Positions 9,873-17,688 of a DNA stretch of 64,000 nt are shown here, one piece after another. Below the pieces are notes generated by a model that ran no database searches, had not been told where the DNA came from, and saw only the letters and a program-made list of their open reading frames with translations. Made by a program: the position numbers and the translations under genes. This stretch comes from Bradyrhizobium iriomotense (lineage in GTDB: Bacteria > Pseudomonadota > Alphaproteobacteria > Rhizobiales > Xanthobacteraceae): the NCBI RefSeq assembly GCF_018129405.1, contig NZ_JAFCLP010000007.1:1-64000 (forward strand), in the 5' to 3' direction. Positions within the stretch are counted from its first letter, which is position 1, and the number at the start of each line of letters is the position of its first letter.

Positions 9873-10745
9873 CTACTGCCGCCTGCGCTCCTGCGCCGCC
9901 GGCTTCGGCGGCTCGGGCGGCGGGGCCGCTTGCGAGGAGTTGCTGGCGCCGAACAGCACGCGGGTCGGATTGCGATCGAAATTGTTCACGGCGCGGCTGA
10001 TGTCGCCGAGCGTACGGCGGCCGTCGCTGATCAATGCGCCGGAGCGCTTGTCGAAATCGTCGGCGAGTTCGCGGATCGACTTCACCGCCTGGAACAGCTC
10101 GCCGCCGTCCTTGCCGCCGGCCAGCGTGTTGAGACCGAGCATGAGGCTGTCGGCCTTGAGCATGACGCCGTCGACCTTGGCCATCACGCCGTCGATCTTT
10201 TCGGAGTTGCGCGCCAGTGAGTTGGTGAAGGTCTCCAGATTCTTCAGCGAGTTCTTCACCGATTCCTGATTGTCGGCGACGATCTTGTTGATGTTCTGCA
10301 GCGTGCCGCGGATCGCCTCGGTGACGTCCTGAAGCTTGTTGGGGTCGGCGGTCAGCGTCGGGATGCCGTCCTCGTCGAGCGGCGGCGGCGGTGCCGCCTC
10401 CTCGCCGCCCTTGAGCGAGATCGCGGCAACGCCCGTGAGGCCCTGGAATTCGAGGCCGACCAGGGTGTCCTTGCGGATCGGGGCGTTGTTCTCGACCATG
10501 GCGAGTGCGACAACCCGCCGCGGGTTGTCGAGTTTCACCGAGACCACCTCACCTACCCTGATACCGTTGAAATTGACGCTGCCGCCGTTGCGCAGGCCCG
10601 CCGCCGGGCCTTCGAACACGACGCGCAAGGGGCTGCGCTGCTTGGTGGTGTGCAGCGACTGGAACCAGAGCACGAAGCCGATCGCCGCGGCGATCACCGC
10701 CAGCGTGAACGATCCGATCAGGACGTAATTCGCCCGCGTTTCCAT
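9873..10745 (-). CDS. mlaD: MlaD/MCE-family lipid-binding protein
   Basis: A 290-residue periplasmic substrate-binding subunit of an Mla-type ABC lipid transporter. It starts METRANYVLIGSFTL with one N-terminal TM anchor (8-30). The MCE/MlaD domain follows: FEGPAAGLRNGGSVNFNGIR, then VGEVVSV and the GLTGVAAISL strand. Residues about 140-250 form a helical stretch typical of longer MCE proteins, and the tail is Pro/Ala/Arg-rich. The start ATG has GGAG six bases upstream; a TTG codon just before it is less likely. Last gene of a three-gene operon (permease, ATPase, MlaD). It should pass phospholipids between outer and inner membrane; no MlaC is seen here. Confidence 0.9.
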   Translation of the reverse strand: METRANYVLIGSFTLAVIAAAIGFVLWFQSLHTTKQRSPLRVVFEGPAAGLRNGGSVNFNGIRVGEVVSVKLDNPRRVVALAMVENNAPIRKDTLVGLEFQGLTGVAAISLKGGEEAAPPPPLDEDGIPTLTADPNKLQDVTEAIRGTLQNINKIVADNQESVKNSLKNLETFTNSLARNSEKIDGVMAKVDGVMLKADSLMLGLNTLAGGKDGGELFQAVKSIRELADDFDKRSGALISDGRRTLGDISRAVNNFDRNPTRVLFGASNSSQAAPPPEPPKPAAQERRRQ

Positions 10746-10761
10746 CAAGTGCTCCGGCTAC

Positions 10762-11532
10762 TCAACTCATGACCGCGCGGGCGCGCTTGCCATGGAAATA
10801 CTGCCTCAGCCAGGGATGCTGCGAGGCCTGCATGTCGGCGATCGACCCTGCCGCAATGATCTTACCGTTCCCTAAAACGGCGATGCGGTCGCAAGCGGTG
10901 TAAAGGCTGTCGAGATCGTGGGTTACCATGAAAACGGTCAGACCCAAAGTGCGCTGGAGCGTCCGCACCAGTTCGTCGAAATCACCGGCGCCGATCGGAT
11001 CGAGCCCCGAGGTCGGCTCGTCCAGGAACACGAGGTCCGGATCGAGCGACAGTGCGCGCGCCAGCGCGACGCGCTTGATCATGCCGCCTGACAGTTCCGA
11101 CGGGAAACGCTCGGCGACTTCGGGCTTGAGCCCGACCATGGTCAGCTTGGCCATGGTGATCTCGTCCATCAGCCGCTGCGACACGCGAAGATATTCGCGC
11201 ATCGGAAACTGGATGTTCTGCCGAACGGTCAGCGAGGAGAACAGCGCGCCCTGCTGAAACAGCACGCCCCAGCGCCGCTCGACGTTGCGGCGCTGCGACG
11301 TGCTCGAGGAATCCAGATCGACGCCGAACACTTCGATGCTGCCCGCGACCTTCGGCACGAGACCGATGATGGTGCGCGTCAGCACCGACTTGCCCGCGCC
11401 CGAGGGGCCGACGAAGCCAAGAATCTCGCCGCGCTTGACGTCGAGGTTGAGCCCGTCGAGCACGCGCGTTGCGCCGAACTGCACAGTGATGTCGCGGACG
11501 CGGATGATGGGATTTTGAATCTCGCCTGCCAT
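10762..11532 (-). CDS. mlaF: MlaF-type ABC transporter ATP-binding protein
   Basis: A 256-residue cytoplasmic ATPase powering the lipid transporter. Walker A is GFVGPSGAGKSVLTR, the signature is ELSGGMIKRVALARAL (the GGM variant typical of the MlaF/Ttg2A family), Walker B is DLVFLDEPTSGLDP, and the switch histidine is in FMVTHDLDSL. The ATG start has GGGA seven bases upstream and follows the permease stop by two bases; a GTG six bases earlier would overlap that stop. Gaps of 2 and 16 bases to its neighbours indicate one transcript with the permease and MlaD genes. Confidence 0.93.
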   Translation of the reverse strand: MAGEIQNPIIRVRDITVQFGATRVLDGLNLDVKRGEILGFVGPSGAGKSVLTRTIIGLVPKVAGSIEVFGVDLDSSSTSQRRNVERRWGVLFQQGALFSSLTVRQNIQFPMREYLRVSQRLMDEITMAKLTMVGLKPEVAERFPSELSGGMIKRVALARALSLDPDLVFLDEPTSGLDPIGAGDFDELVRTLQRTLGLTVFMVTHDLDSLYTACDRIAVLGNGKIIAAGSIADMQASQHPWLRQYFHGKRARAVMS

Positions 11533-11534
11533 CG

Positions 11535-12668
11535 TCACATCCCGATCGAGGCGAAGAAGATGGCGAACACGCCGTCCATGACGATCACGAAGAAGATGCC
11601 CTTCACCACCGATGCCGTGGTGTGCTGCCCCAGCGATTCCGCGCTGCCCTGCACGGCGAGCCCCTCGACGCAGGCGACGATGCCGATCACGGCGGCCATC
11701 ACGGGCGCTTTCACGATGCCGACGATGAAGTGGTCGATCGAGATGGCGTCGCGCAGCCGCAATAAAAACGCTTCGGGATCGACGCCGCCATAGAGCCAGG
11801 CGACGAGGCCGCCGCCATAGAGCGCGGCCATGGCGCCGAGGAAGGCGAGGATCGGCAGCGCCAGCACCAGGGCCAGCATGCGCGGCAGCACCAGCACCTC
11901 GATCGGGTCGAACCCCATCGTACGCAGCGCGTCGATCTCCTCGCGCATCTTCATCGAGCCGAGCTCGGCGGTGTAGGCGCTGCCCGAACGGCCCGCGACC
12001 ATGATCGCGACCAGCAGCACGCCGATCTCGCGCAAGACCAGCACGCCGAGCATGTCGACCACGAAGATGTCGGCGCCGAAGCGGCGGAAGTGGAAAATAC
12101 CCTGTTGCGCGATGATGCAGCCGATCAGGAAGGTGATCAGCACGATGATCGGCACCGCGCGCCAGCAGACCTGCTCCATGTGGTGCACGGTCGAGGTCAG
12201 GCGGAACGCGCGCGGGTGGATCAGCACGCGAAAGCCCGCCGCCAGTACCGCGCCGAGCATGTCGATCAGGCCGGCCACGGTGCCGCCGACGCCGGCCACG
12301 GCGCGGCCGATCTGCTCCAGCATGCCGGTGATGGTGATCGTTGAGGTCTCGACCACGGGCGTCGCCCGGACCCGACGCACCTCGTCGACGAGGCTCGAAT
12401 AATTGGCCGACAGCCCCGCGATCTGCGCCTCGACCGCGCCTTGCGTCAGGCTGCGGCGCAGCCGCTCGATCAGCCAGGCGCCGAACGTGTCGAGCTTGGC
12501 GACCTCGGAGACGTCGATGAAGATGCTCTGCGGACCGCCGGCGAGCTTCTCGGCATCCGCCACCATCCGCTCCAGGACCGGCGCGAAGCTCGCGGTCCAG
12601 GTTCCGGTGGCGCAGAGTGCCAGCGCGTTGCCCTTCGCAATCCGCTCCAGCTTCGGATCGCTGTTCAA
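11535..12668 (-). CDS. mlaE: MlaE-type permease with fused STAS domain
   Basis: About 377 residues. The N-terminal third is a STAS-like domain (FIDVSEVAKLDTFGAWLIER), doing in one chain what separate MlaB does in E. coli. The C-terminal MlaE permease has five to six TM helices, with REIGVLLVAIMVAGRSGSAY and the ELGSMKMREEIDALRTMGFD coupling segment that are family hallmarks. First gene of the mla operon. The start is uncertain: the TTG chosen has GGAG eight bases upstream, while the frame stays open to a TTG at 12695. With MlaF and MlaD it forms the inner-membrane complex that keeps the outer membrane asymmetric. Confidence 0.9.
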   Translation of the reverse strand: MNSDPKLERIAKGNALALCATGTWTASFAPVLERMVADAEKLAGGPQSIFIDVSEVAKLDTFGAWLIERLRRSLTQGAVEAQIAGLSANYSSLVDEVRRVRATPVVETSTITITGMLEQIGRAVAGVGGTVAGLIDMLGAVLAAGFRVLIHPRAFRLTSTVHHMEQVCWRAVPIIVLITFLIGCIIAQQGIFHFRRFGADIFVVDMLGVLVLREIGVLLVAIMVAGRSGSAYTAELGSMKMREEIDALRTMGFDPIEVLVLPRMLALVLALPILAFLGAMAALYGGGLVAWLYGGVDPEAFLLRLRDAISIDHFIVGIVKAPVMAAVIGIVACVEGLAVQGSAESLGQHTTASVVKGIFFVIVMDGVFAIFFASIGM

Positions 12669-12811
12669 GATGTCCGCTCCCGCGCCGGGGCGCAAGAAAC
12701 AGATGAATTCAGATAGTTGCGCACGCGCCCTTACCCAGAGAAGGTATCCCCAAGTGGTTAATGTTAGTTGCTACAGGTAACCAGCAGGTTCAGATTTCGC
12801 CAGAGTTCAAA

Positions 12812-13807
12812 ATGACTTCCAGCAAAGTTCCGGCCCTCCTGGCGCGAATCGAGCGCTTTCCCATCGCCGGCAGTTTCACGATCAGCCGGGGCGCCAAGAC
12901 CGAGGCGGTGACGGTTGTGGCCGAAGTGAGCCATAACGGCCTCACCGGCCGCGGCGAATGCGTGCCCTATCCCCGTTATGGCGAGACACCCGAGGCGACC
13001 TTTGCCGCCATTGAGGCCATGCAGGGCGCCGTGGCCGGCGGCCTGACCCGGCAAGCCCTGCAGGCCGCCATGCCCCCGGGCGCGGCCCGCAACGCGCTGG
13101 ATTGCGCCCTGATCGACCTGGAGGCCAAGGCGGCCGGCCGGCGGGCCTGGAGCCTGCTCGACCGCCCGGCCCCCGTCGAGCGCATCACGGCCTACACGAT
13201 CTCGCTGGGCACGCCCGACGCCATGGCTGCGGCCACCACCAAAGCGGCGCACCGGCCGCTGCTCAAGATCAAGCTCGGCGGCGAGGGCGACGACGCTCGC
13301 ATCGCGGCCGTGCGCAAGGCGGCGCCGGAGTCCGAGCTGATCGTCGATGCCAACGAGTCCTGGACCGAAGCCAATCTGGCGCACAATCTCGCCGCCTGCG
13401 ACGCTGCCGGCGTCACCCTGGTGGAGCAGCCGCTGCCATCAGGCAAGGATGAGGCGCTGGCGCGGATCAGGCGCCCGCTCGCGGTCTGCGCCGACGAGAG
13501 CGTGCATGACCGCTCCTCGCTGGCGCCGCTGCGCGAGCGCTACGACGCCGTGAACATCAAGCTCGACAAGACCGGCGGCCTCACCGAGGCGCTCGCCATG
13601 GCCGACGCCGCGCAGGCGCTCGGCTTCGAGATCATGATCGGCTGCATGGTCGCGACCTCGCTGTCGATGGCCCCCGCAATGCTGGTGACGCCGCAGGCGC
13701 GCTTCGTCGATCTCGACGGCCCCCTGCTGCTGGCGCGCGACCGCGATCACGGCCTGCGCTATGACGGCAGTCTGGTCTATCCGCCGGACTCTTCGCTGTG
13801 GGGCTGA
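12812..13807 (+). CDS. Dipeptide epimerase / N-acetyl-D-Glu racemase-like, enolase superfamily
   Basis: A 331-residue member of the muconate-lactonizing subgroup of the enolase superfamily. The catalytic KxK is in HRPLLKIKLGG; metal ligands are Asp in LIVDANESW, Glu in VTLVEQPLP and Asp in AVCADESVHD; the second base Lys is in AVNIKLDKTGG. This set fits L-Ala-D/L-Glu epimerases, which act on muropeptide dipeptides. The closely related alphaproteobacterial DgcA acts on N-acetyl-D-glutamate with a DgcN partner, but no dgcN is adjacent. The start is placed at MTSSKVPALL because homology begins there; an upstream in-frame ATG at 12761 is possible. The 3' end overlaps the convergent MFS gene by 31 bases. 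Confidence 0.85.
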   Translation: MTSSKVPALLARIERFPIAGSFTISRGAKTEAVTVVAEVSHNGLTGRGECVPYPRYGETPEATFAAIEAMQGAVAGGLTRQALQAAMPPGAARNALDCALIDLEAKAAGRRAWSLLDRPAPVERITAYTISLGTPDAMAAATTKAAHRPLLKIKLGGEGDDARIAAVRKAAPESELIVDANESWTEANLAHNLAACDAAGVTLVEQPLPSGKDEALARIRRPLAVCADESVHDRSSLAPLRERYDAVNIKLDKTGGLTEALAMADAAQALGFEIMIGCMVATSLSMAPAMLVTPQARFVDLDGPLLLARDRDHGLRYDGSLVYPPDSSLWG

Positions 13808-14973
13808 GCCGTGAGCCGGTGCCGCGCCGACCAGATCACGATCGCCCCGGCCGCGGCCATCGCGGCCATGACGTAATAGAGGCCATCGCCGATGCGGGCG
13901 TAGATCGCGCCTGACGCGATCGAGGTCGTCGCGCCCAATAACCCGCTGCATGCGGCGTAATAGCCCTGCCCCCGCGCGAGCTGATGCGAGGGCACGCGCT
14001 GCACCAGGAGGTTCATGGTGCCGGCGATGGTCATGCCGAAAGTGAGGCCATGGCCGAGCTGCACGATCGCGAGCAGCGCCAGCGGCGGCTCGTTGGCGGT
14101 GACGATCCAGCGTACCACGGCGCTTAAGCCACCGATCGCCATCATCGTGGACGGATGCAGCGAGAAACGTGGCGACAGCGCGAACACGACGATCTCGGCG
14201 ATCACGCCCAGCGTCCACAGTCCCGCGATCGTCAGCCCACTGATGCCATGGAGCTGCCAGTTGATGGCGGAGAACGTGTAGTAGGCGACGTGGCTGCCCT
14301 GGATCAGCGCCGCGGAGGCGATCAGCGCCCAGAAGCCGGCATCGCGCAGCAGCGCCGTGTCGGCACGCGTCCCGGCGCTCTTGCGCCTGATGTCGTCGAG
14401 GGGCTGGAGCAGCAGGCTGGCGAGCACCGCAACGACCGCCCAGGCCACGATCACCCAGATCAGGTCGCGGCCTGCGATGACGTCGACGAGATAGCCGCAG
14501 GCGAGCGAGCTGGCGGCGAACGCCGCCGAGCCCCACAACCGCAACGGTCCGTAGTCGAGCCCGTAGCGCGCGACACCGCGCAGCGCGTAGGCATCGGTGA
14601 GCGGGGTCGACGGCGTCCACATCATGCAGGTCAGTGCGTAGATCAGGAACAACGCCAGCGGCTGCTGCTGCACGCCCACGGCCGCAAAGCCGATCGCCGT
14701 TGCCAGCACCGACAGCATCATGCCGGCGCGAATGGCATGCCGCTTTTCGGCAAAGGCGGTGATCTGCGGCAGCGTGGTGAAGCGCGTGATCGCCGGCAGC
14801 GCGTTGATGAGACCGATCCAGGCCGCGTCGATGCCGATCGCCTTCAGCCAGACCGGGAAGAACGGCAGCTGCGTGCCCGATACCGCGAACAGTGCCGAAT
14901 AGAACAGCGCCAGGCTCACGGCGAATCGCCGCTTCACGGCGGCTGGCGTGGGGATTTGTGATTCGGACTGCAT
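13777..14973 (-). CDS. MFS transporter, HcaT/MFS_1-like
   Basis: A 398-residue inner membrane transporter with about 12 TM helices. It starts MQSESQIPTPAAVKRRFAVS, then LFYSALFAVSGTQLPFFPVWL. The family-typical GPLRLWGSAAFAASSLACGY segment is near residue 150 and the second half begins near residue 210. It resembles the nucleoside/3-phenylpropionate (HcaT, LacY-like) MFS_1 group; the substrate cannot be read. It is convergent and overlapping with the epimerase gene and divergent from the acidic hypothetical gene (75-base gap). The reading frame stays open far upstream of the chosen start, through the opposite-strand gene, but homology starts at this ATG. Confidence 0.85.
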   Translation of the reverse strand: MQSESQIPTPAAVKRRFAVSLALFYSALFAVSGTQLPFFPVWLKAIGIDAAWIGLINALPAITRFTTLPQITAFAEKRHAIRAGMMLSVLATAIGFAAVGVQQQPLALFLIYALTCMMWTPSTPLTDAYALRGVARYGLDYGPLRLWGSAAFAASSLACGYLVDVIAGRDLIWVIVAWAVVAVLASLLLQPLDDIRRKSAGTRADTALLRDAGFWALIASAALIQGSHVAYYTFSAINWQLHGISGLTIAGLWTLGVIAEIVVFALSPRFSLHPSTMMAIGGLSAVVRWIVTANEPPLALLAIVQLGHGLTFGMTIAGTMNLLVQRVPSHQLARGQGYYAACSGLLGATTSIASGAIYARIGDGLYYVMAAMAAAGAIVIWSARHRLTAQPHSEESGG

Positions 14974-15048
14974 CAAACCAATTGCGATTCGGTCGATATC
15001 GTGGTGATCGTTACTGTAACGCGCACTGATTTGCGCGACGAGATTGTC

Positions 15049-16449
15049 ATGGCCAACGAAGCATTCGCCCTTTCGCCCATGTCTGCCCGTGCGGCCGAGC
15101 CGAACGAGCAGGATTACGACGCGATCCGCGAAGCCTTCATGGAGACCGCGCGCGGCCGCTGGTTCCTCGGCGAATACGCCAAGCGCAACCGCAATGCCGA
15201 CACCCGCATGGTGCTGGATGCGGTCGCGAAAATCGAAGAAACCCTTGCGGCACAGCGACAACCCGTCGTCGAGGACCGCCTGCCGGAGGCGCTGGTCGAG
15301 ATCCGACACGCCATCCGCGAAGCCGAGACGATCGCGCTCGCGGCGTTCGATCCCGCCGCGATCGAGGCGAGCCTCGCGCCGATCCCGCGCGGCGTGCGCA
15401 TCATCAAGGAGATCTCCTGGCGCTGGCGCGAGATCGGCGCCGACGGGCGAATCTGCGACCTCATTGATTCGCAGCTCGCCTCGATCGAGGCCGCCTGCGG
15501 ACAGATTTCGACCATTGCCCCCCGCGTCGAGCTCAAGGTCGCATTCGATCTGCTCAGGGATCGGATCGACCAGACCGACGGCGCCGCATCGCCGCAGGCG
15601 GAGCGTCCCTCGCCGGCGCCGGTGCAGGACACGCCGCCCACCGCGGAAGCTCCGCCCGTGGAGGCCACGCCTGCCGCGATGGCGAGCGAAGCACCCGTGG
15701 CTTTTACGGAGACGCCGCAGGACGTCGCAGCGACTGGCGAGCCCGAAACAGCCGTTGAGGAAGCCGGCAGCGCCGCAGCATTCGCGATGGCCGAGCAGGC
15801 CATGGATGCGACCGTCGCGCCGGAGGCCGCTGCCGACAGCGAGATCGCGCCCGACAATATCGCGGTTGAGGACGTCACCCTTGAAGAGCCGGTCGCAGAG
15901 CCGACCGCGGCCCTTGAGGTCACCGACGAGTTCTCGCTCGACGCCGCCGCGGAAGCGGAGGACGAAGCCATCCTCGAGGCCATCGCGCTGGAGATGGCCG
16001 CGCCCGATCCGGAGTTCGACGAGATCATCGAGCCGGTTGAGATCGCCGTCGCAAGTCCGGAGCCGATGGCTGCGGAGGCCGCAACGCCAGTTGCGGCCGA
16101 GCTTCCGGAGCCGGTCGCACCGGCGCCCGCAGCGATCGCGGAAGAGCCCGCAGCCCATGCACCGATCGCGATGGACTCGCTCGCGCGCCTCACCGATGCC
16201 ATCGCCGAAGCCGCGGCCGAAGTGATGGAGCAGCAGGCCCCGGCGATGGCGGCCACGGCATCATCGGCCGCCGCGCCGACCGCGGCGCTGCCGATGCCAT
16301 CTCCCTTGCCCACCTCCTCGCCCGAGCCCTCGCTCGGCGCCACCATCCTCGCCAGCGGCATCCTGCAAAAACCCCGCGCGCCCGCCATCGACCCGCTCGC
16401 GCCGATCCGCCGCATGACCCAGGCCGAGAAGATCGCGTTCTTCTCGTAA
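15049..16449 (+). CDS. Acidic Ala/Glu/Pro-rich protein of unknown function
   Basis: A 466-residue cytoplasmic protein. Residues 1-175 form an ordered helical domain (ETARGRWFLGEYAKRNRNAD, then VLDAVAKIEETLAAQ and RIIKEISWRWREIGADGRIC). I recall this block from hypothetical proteins of Bradyrhizobium and Rhodopseudomonas but know no function. Residues 190-430 are low-complexity Ala/Glu/Pro/Val with hardly any positive charge, likely disordered. The chain ends with a basic, conserved-looking tail, DPLAPIRRMTQAEKIAFFS. The start is MANEAFALSPM; an upstream in-frame GTG/ATG stretch is less likely. Scaffold- or adaptor-like in shape, with no enzymatic motif. Confidence 0.7.
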   Translation: MANEAFALSPMSARAAEPNEQDYDAIREAFMETARGRWFLGEYAKRNRNADTRMVLDAVAKIEETLAAQRQPVVEDRLPEALVEIRHAIREAETIALAAFDPAAIEASLAPIPRGVRIIKEISWRWREIGADGRICDLIDSQLASIEAACGQISTIAPRVELKVAFDLLRDRIDQTDGAASPQAERPSPAPVQDTPPTAEAPPVEATPAAMASEAPVAFTETPQDVAATGEPETAVEEAGSAAAFAMAEQAMDATVAPEAAADSEIAPDNIAVEDVTLEEPVAEPTAALEVTDEFSLDAAAEAEDEAILEAIALEMAAPDPEFDEIIEPVEIAVASPEPMAAEAATPVAAELPEPVAPAPAAIAEEPAAHAPIAMDSLARLTDAIAEAAAEVMEQQAPAMAATASSAAAPTAALPMPSPLPTSSPEPSLGATILASGILQKPRAPAIDPLAPIRRMTQAEKIAFFS

Positions 16450-16469
16450 GGCGCGAGCTCTCTCCACCC

Positions 16470-16552
16470 CGTCATTGCGAGCGCAGCGAAGCAATCCAGA
16501 ATCCCTCCGCGGAAAGACTCTGGATTGCTTCGCTACGCTCGCAATGACGGCG
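16470..16552. repeat. Intergenic inverted repeat
   Basis: Arms of about 31 bases (cgtcattgcgagcgcagcga... and ...cgctacgctcgcaatgacg) are complementary with few mismatches around a short spacer. It sits between convergent genes. The 'cattgcgag...gcaatgacg' element is a familiar dispersed palindrome of Bradyrhizobium and relatives and may serve as a transcription end for both neighbours. Confidence 0.7.
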
Positions 16553-16563
16553 CGATCAGTCGA

Positions 16564-16923
16564 TCATCCGCAATTCCACACCGCCCCGATCGGCGTCCGC
16601 GTCCAGCACGGGCCAAAACTGCCGCCGTTGTAGCGGCCGCCGCCGAAGCTGGGGCGGCCGAAATAATGCCACTCACCATCCCAGCGGTAATACTGAGGAA
16701 CCGGGTCGATGTACCAGTGGCGGCGTTCACTTCGCGCGAGGCGCCGCATGGCGTCCTTCTGCTTGTAGAGCGGAATGCTGTTGCTCAGCGGCTGACGATA
16801 GCCCGGCAGGAAACCGTAGCCCTTCCAGACCGGCTTGGGACGCTTTTGCACGGGCTCAGCGGGCGCGACAGCAGGCAGCAGCGACAGGATGACAGCAACG
16901 AATAGACACACAAGGCGAGACAT
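16564..16923 (-). CDS. Small secreted protein of unknown function
   Basis: A 119-residue protein with a signal peptide (MSRLVCLFVAVILSLLPAVA, cleavage near PAEP). The mature part is basic, then Tyr/Trp/Gly-rich (YIDPVPQYYRWDGEWHYFG, RYNGGSFGPCW) and ends WNCG with two cysteines that could pair. I do not recognise the family; the aromatic Gly-rich C-terminus suggests a periplasmic or surface protein. The ATG at the signal peptide is chosen over an upstream in-frame start. A solitary gene, convergent with the acidic hypothetical gene. Confidence 0.65.
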   Translation of the reverse strand: MSRLVCLFVAVILSLLPAVAPAEPVQKRPKPVWKGYGFLPGYRQPLSNSIPLYKQKDAMRRLARSERRHWYIDPVPQYYRWDGEWHYFGRPSFGGGRYNGGSFGPCWTRTPIGAVWNCG

Positions 16924-17060
16924 GGATCGACCATAGACGCTCGCCTGCTCGAAGACCATTCAAATTCGAGTGCTGGCCGAACGCAGCCATGCGCAGGATG
17001 GTCGCACAGATGACCGCATCCAGTTTGCGTCAAGCCGTGCGTCGATCGAACGCAGCCCCG

Positions 17061-17504
17061 CTAGCTGATCACGCCCTTGCGGATCAGGAAGCAGCCATAG
17101 CCCCTGCTGTCGCCGACCTGCACCACGCCAAACCCCGCAGCCGCCGCGCGATAAAACTCCGGACGCGACAGCTTGCCGGGACTGACAGTGCGGCCAACAG
17201 CGCGCGCGATCTCCGCGAGCACGGCGCGTTGCACATCGGGCACGCGATCGGGATCGTCGACCGGCATCATCACGCGCACCGGATCCGGATCGAAATCGTC
17301 GAGCGGATAGACCGACATGACAGCGCGTATCGCAGTCTCCATGCTCATGCCCGGCAGCTGGATCAGGCGCTGCGACGTCGTGCTCTGGGCAATGCGGGTC
17401 GCGGGGTGATTGGCATCCACGAAAACGAGGTCGTCGCCATGGCCCATCGCGGCGAGCAGCCAGAGCAGGTCGGGCGTGAGGATCGGATCGATCGATTTCA
17501 GCAT
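17061..17504 (-). CDS. fucU: RbsD/FucU family sugar mutarotase
   Basis: A 147-residue cytoplasmic enzyme interconverting alpha and beta anomers, most like L-fucose mutarotase. It starts MLKSIDPILTPDLLWLLAAM. The catalytic histidine is His22 in MGHGDDLVFVDANHPA, the diagnostic FucU block, and AGFGVVQVGDSRGYGCFLIR with RKG near the C-terminus completes the pocket. FucU is often found in fucose operons, but here it stands alone between a secreted protein gene and the caspase-like gene, so its physiological sugar is open. The length is normal for the family. Confidence 0.85.
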   Translation of the reverse strand: MLKSIDPILTPDLLWLLAAMGHGDDLVFVDANHPATRIAQSTTSQRLIQLPGMSMETAIRAVMSVYPLDDFDPDPVRVMMPVDDPDRVPDVQRAVLAEIARAVGRTVSPGKLSRPEFYRAAAAGFGVVQVGDSRGYGCFLIRKGVIS

Positions 17505-17688
17505 GTGACGGCATTTCCTCGGGCACATGTCATTGGCCGGCAACCGGCCATTCACCATAGCAGGTTCCAAGCGTGATTCAGATCACGCAGCCTATCATGG
17601 TGACAGGGATCACGGACCCCGAACTCGAACGCGGCCAGTCTGCCTCGCAACCAATCTCGTATCGAGATCAGTGCCAGAGGAGCACGCC

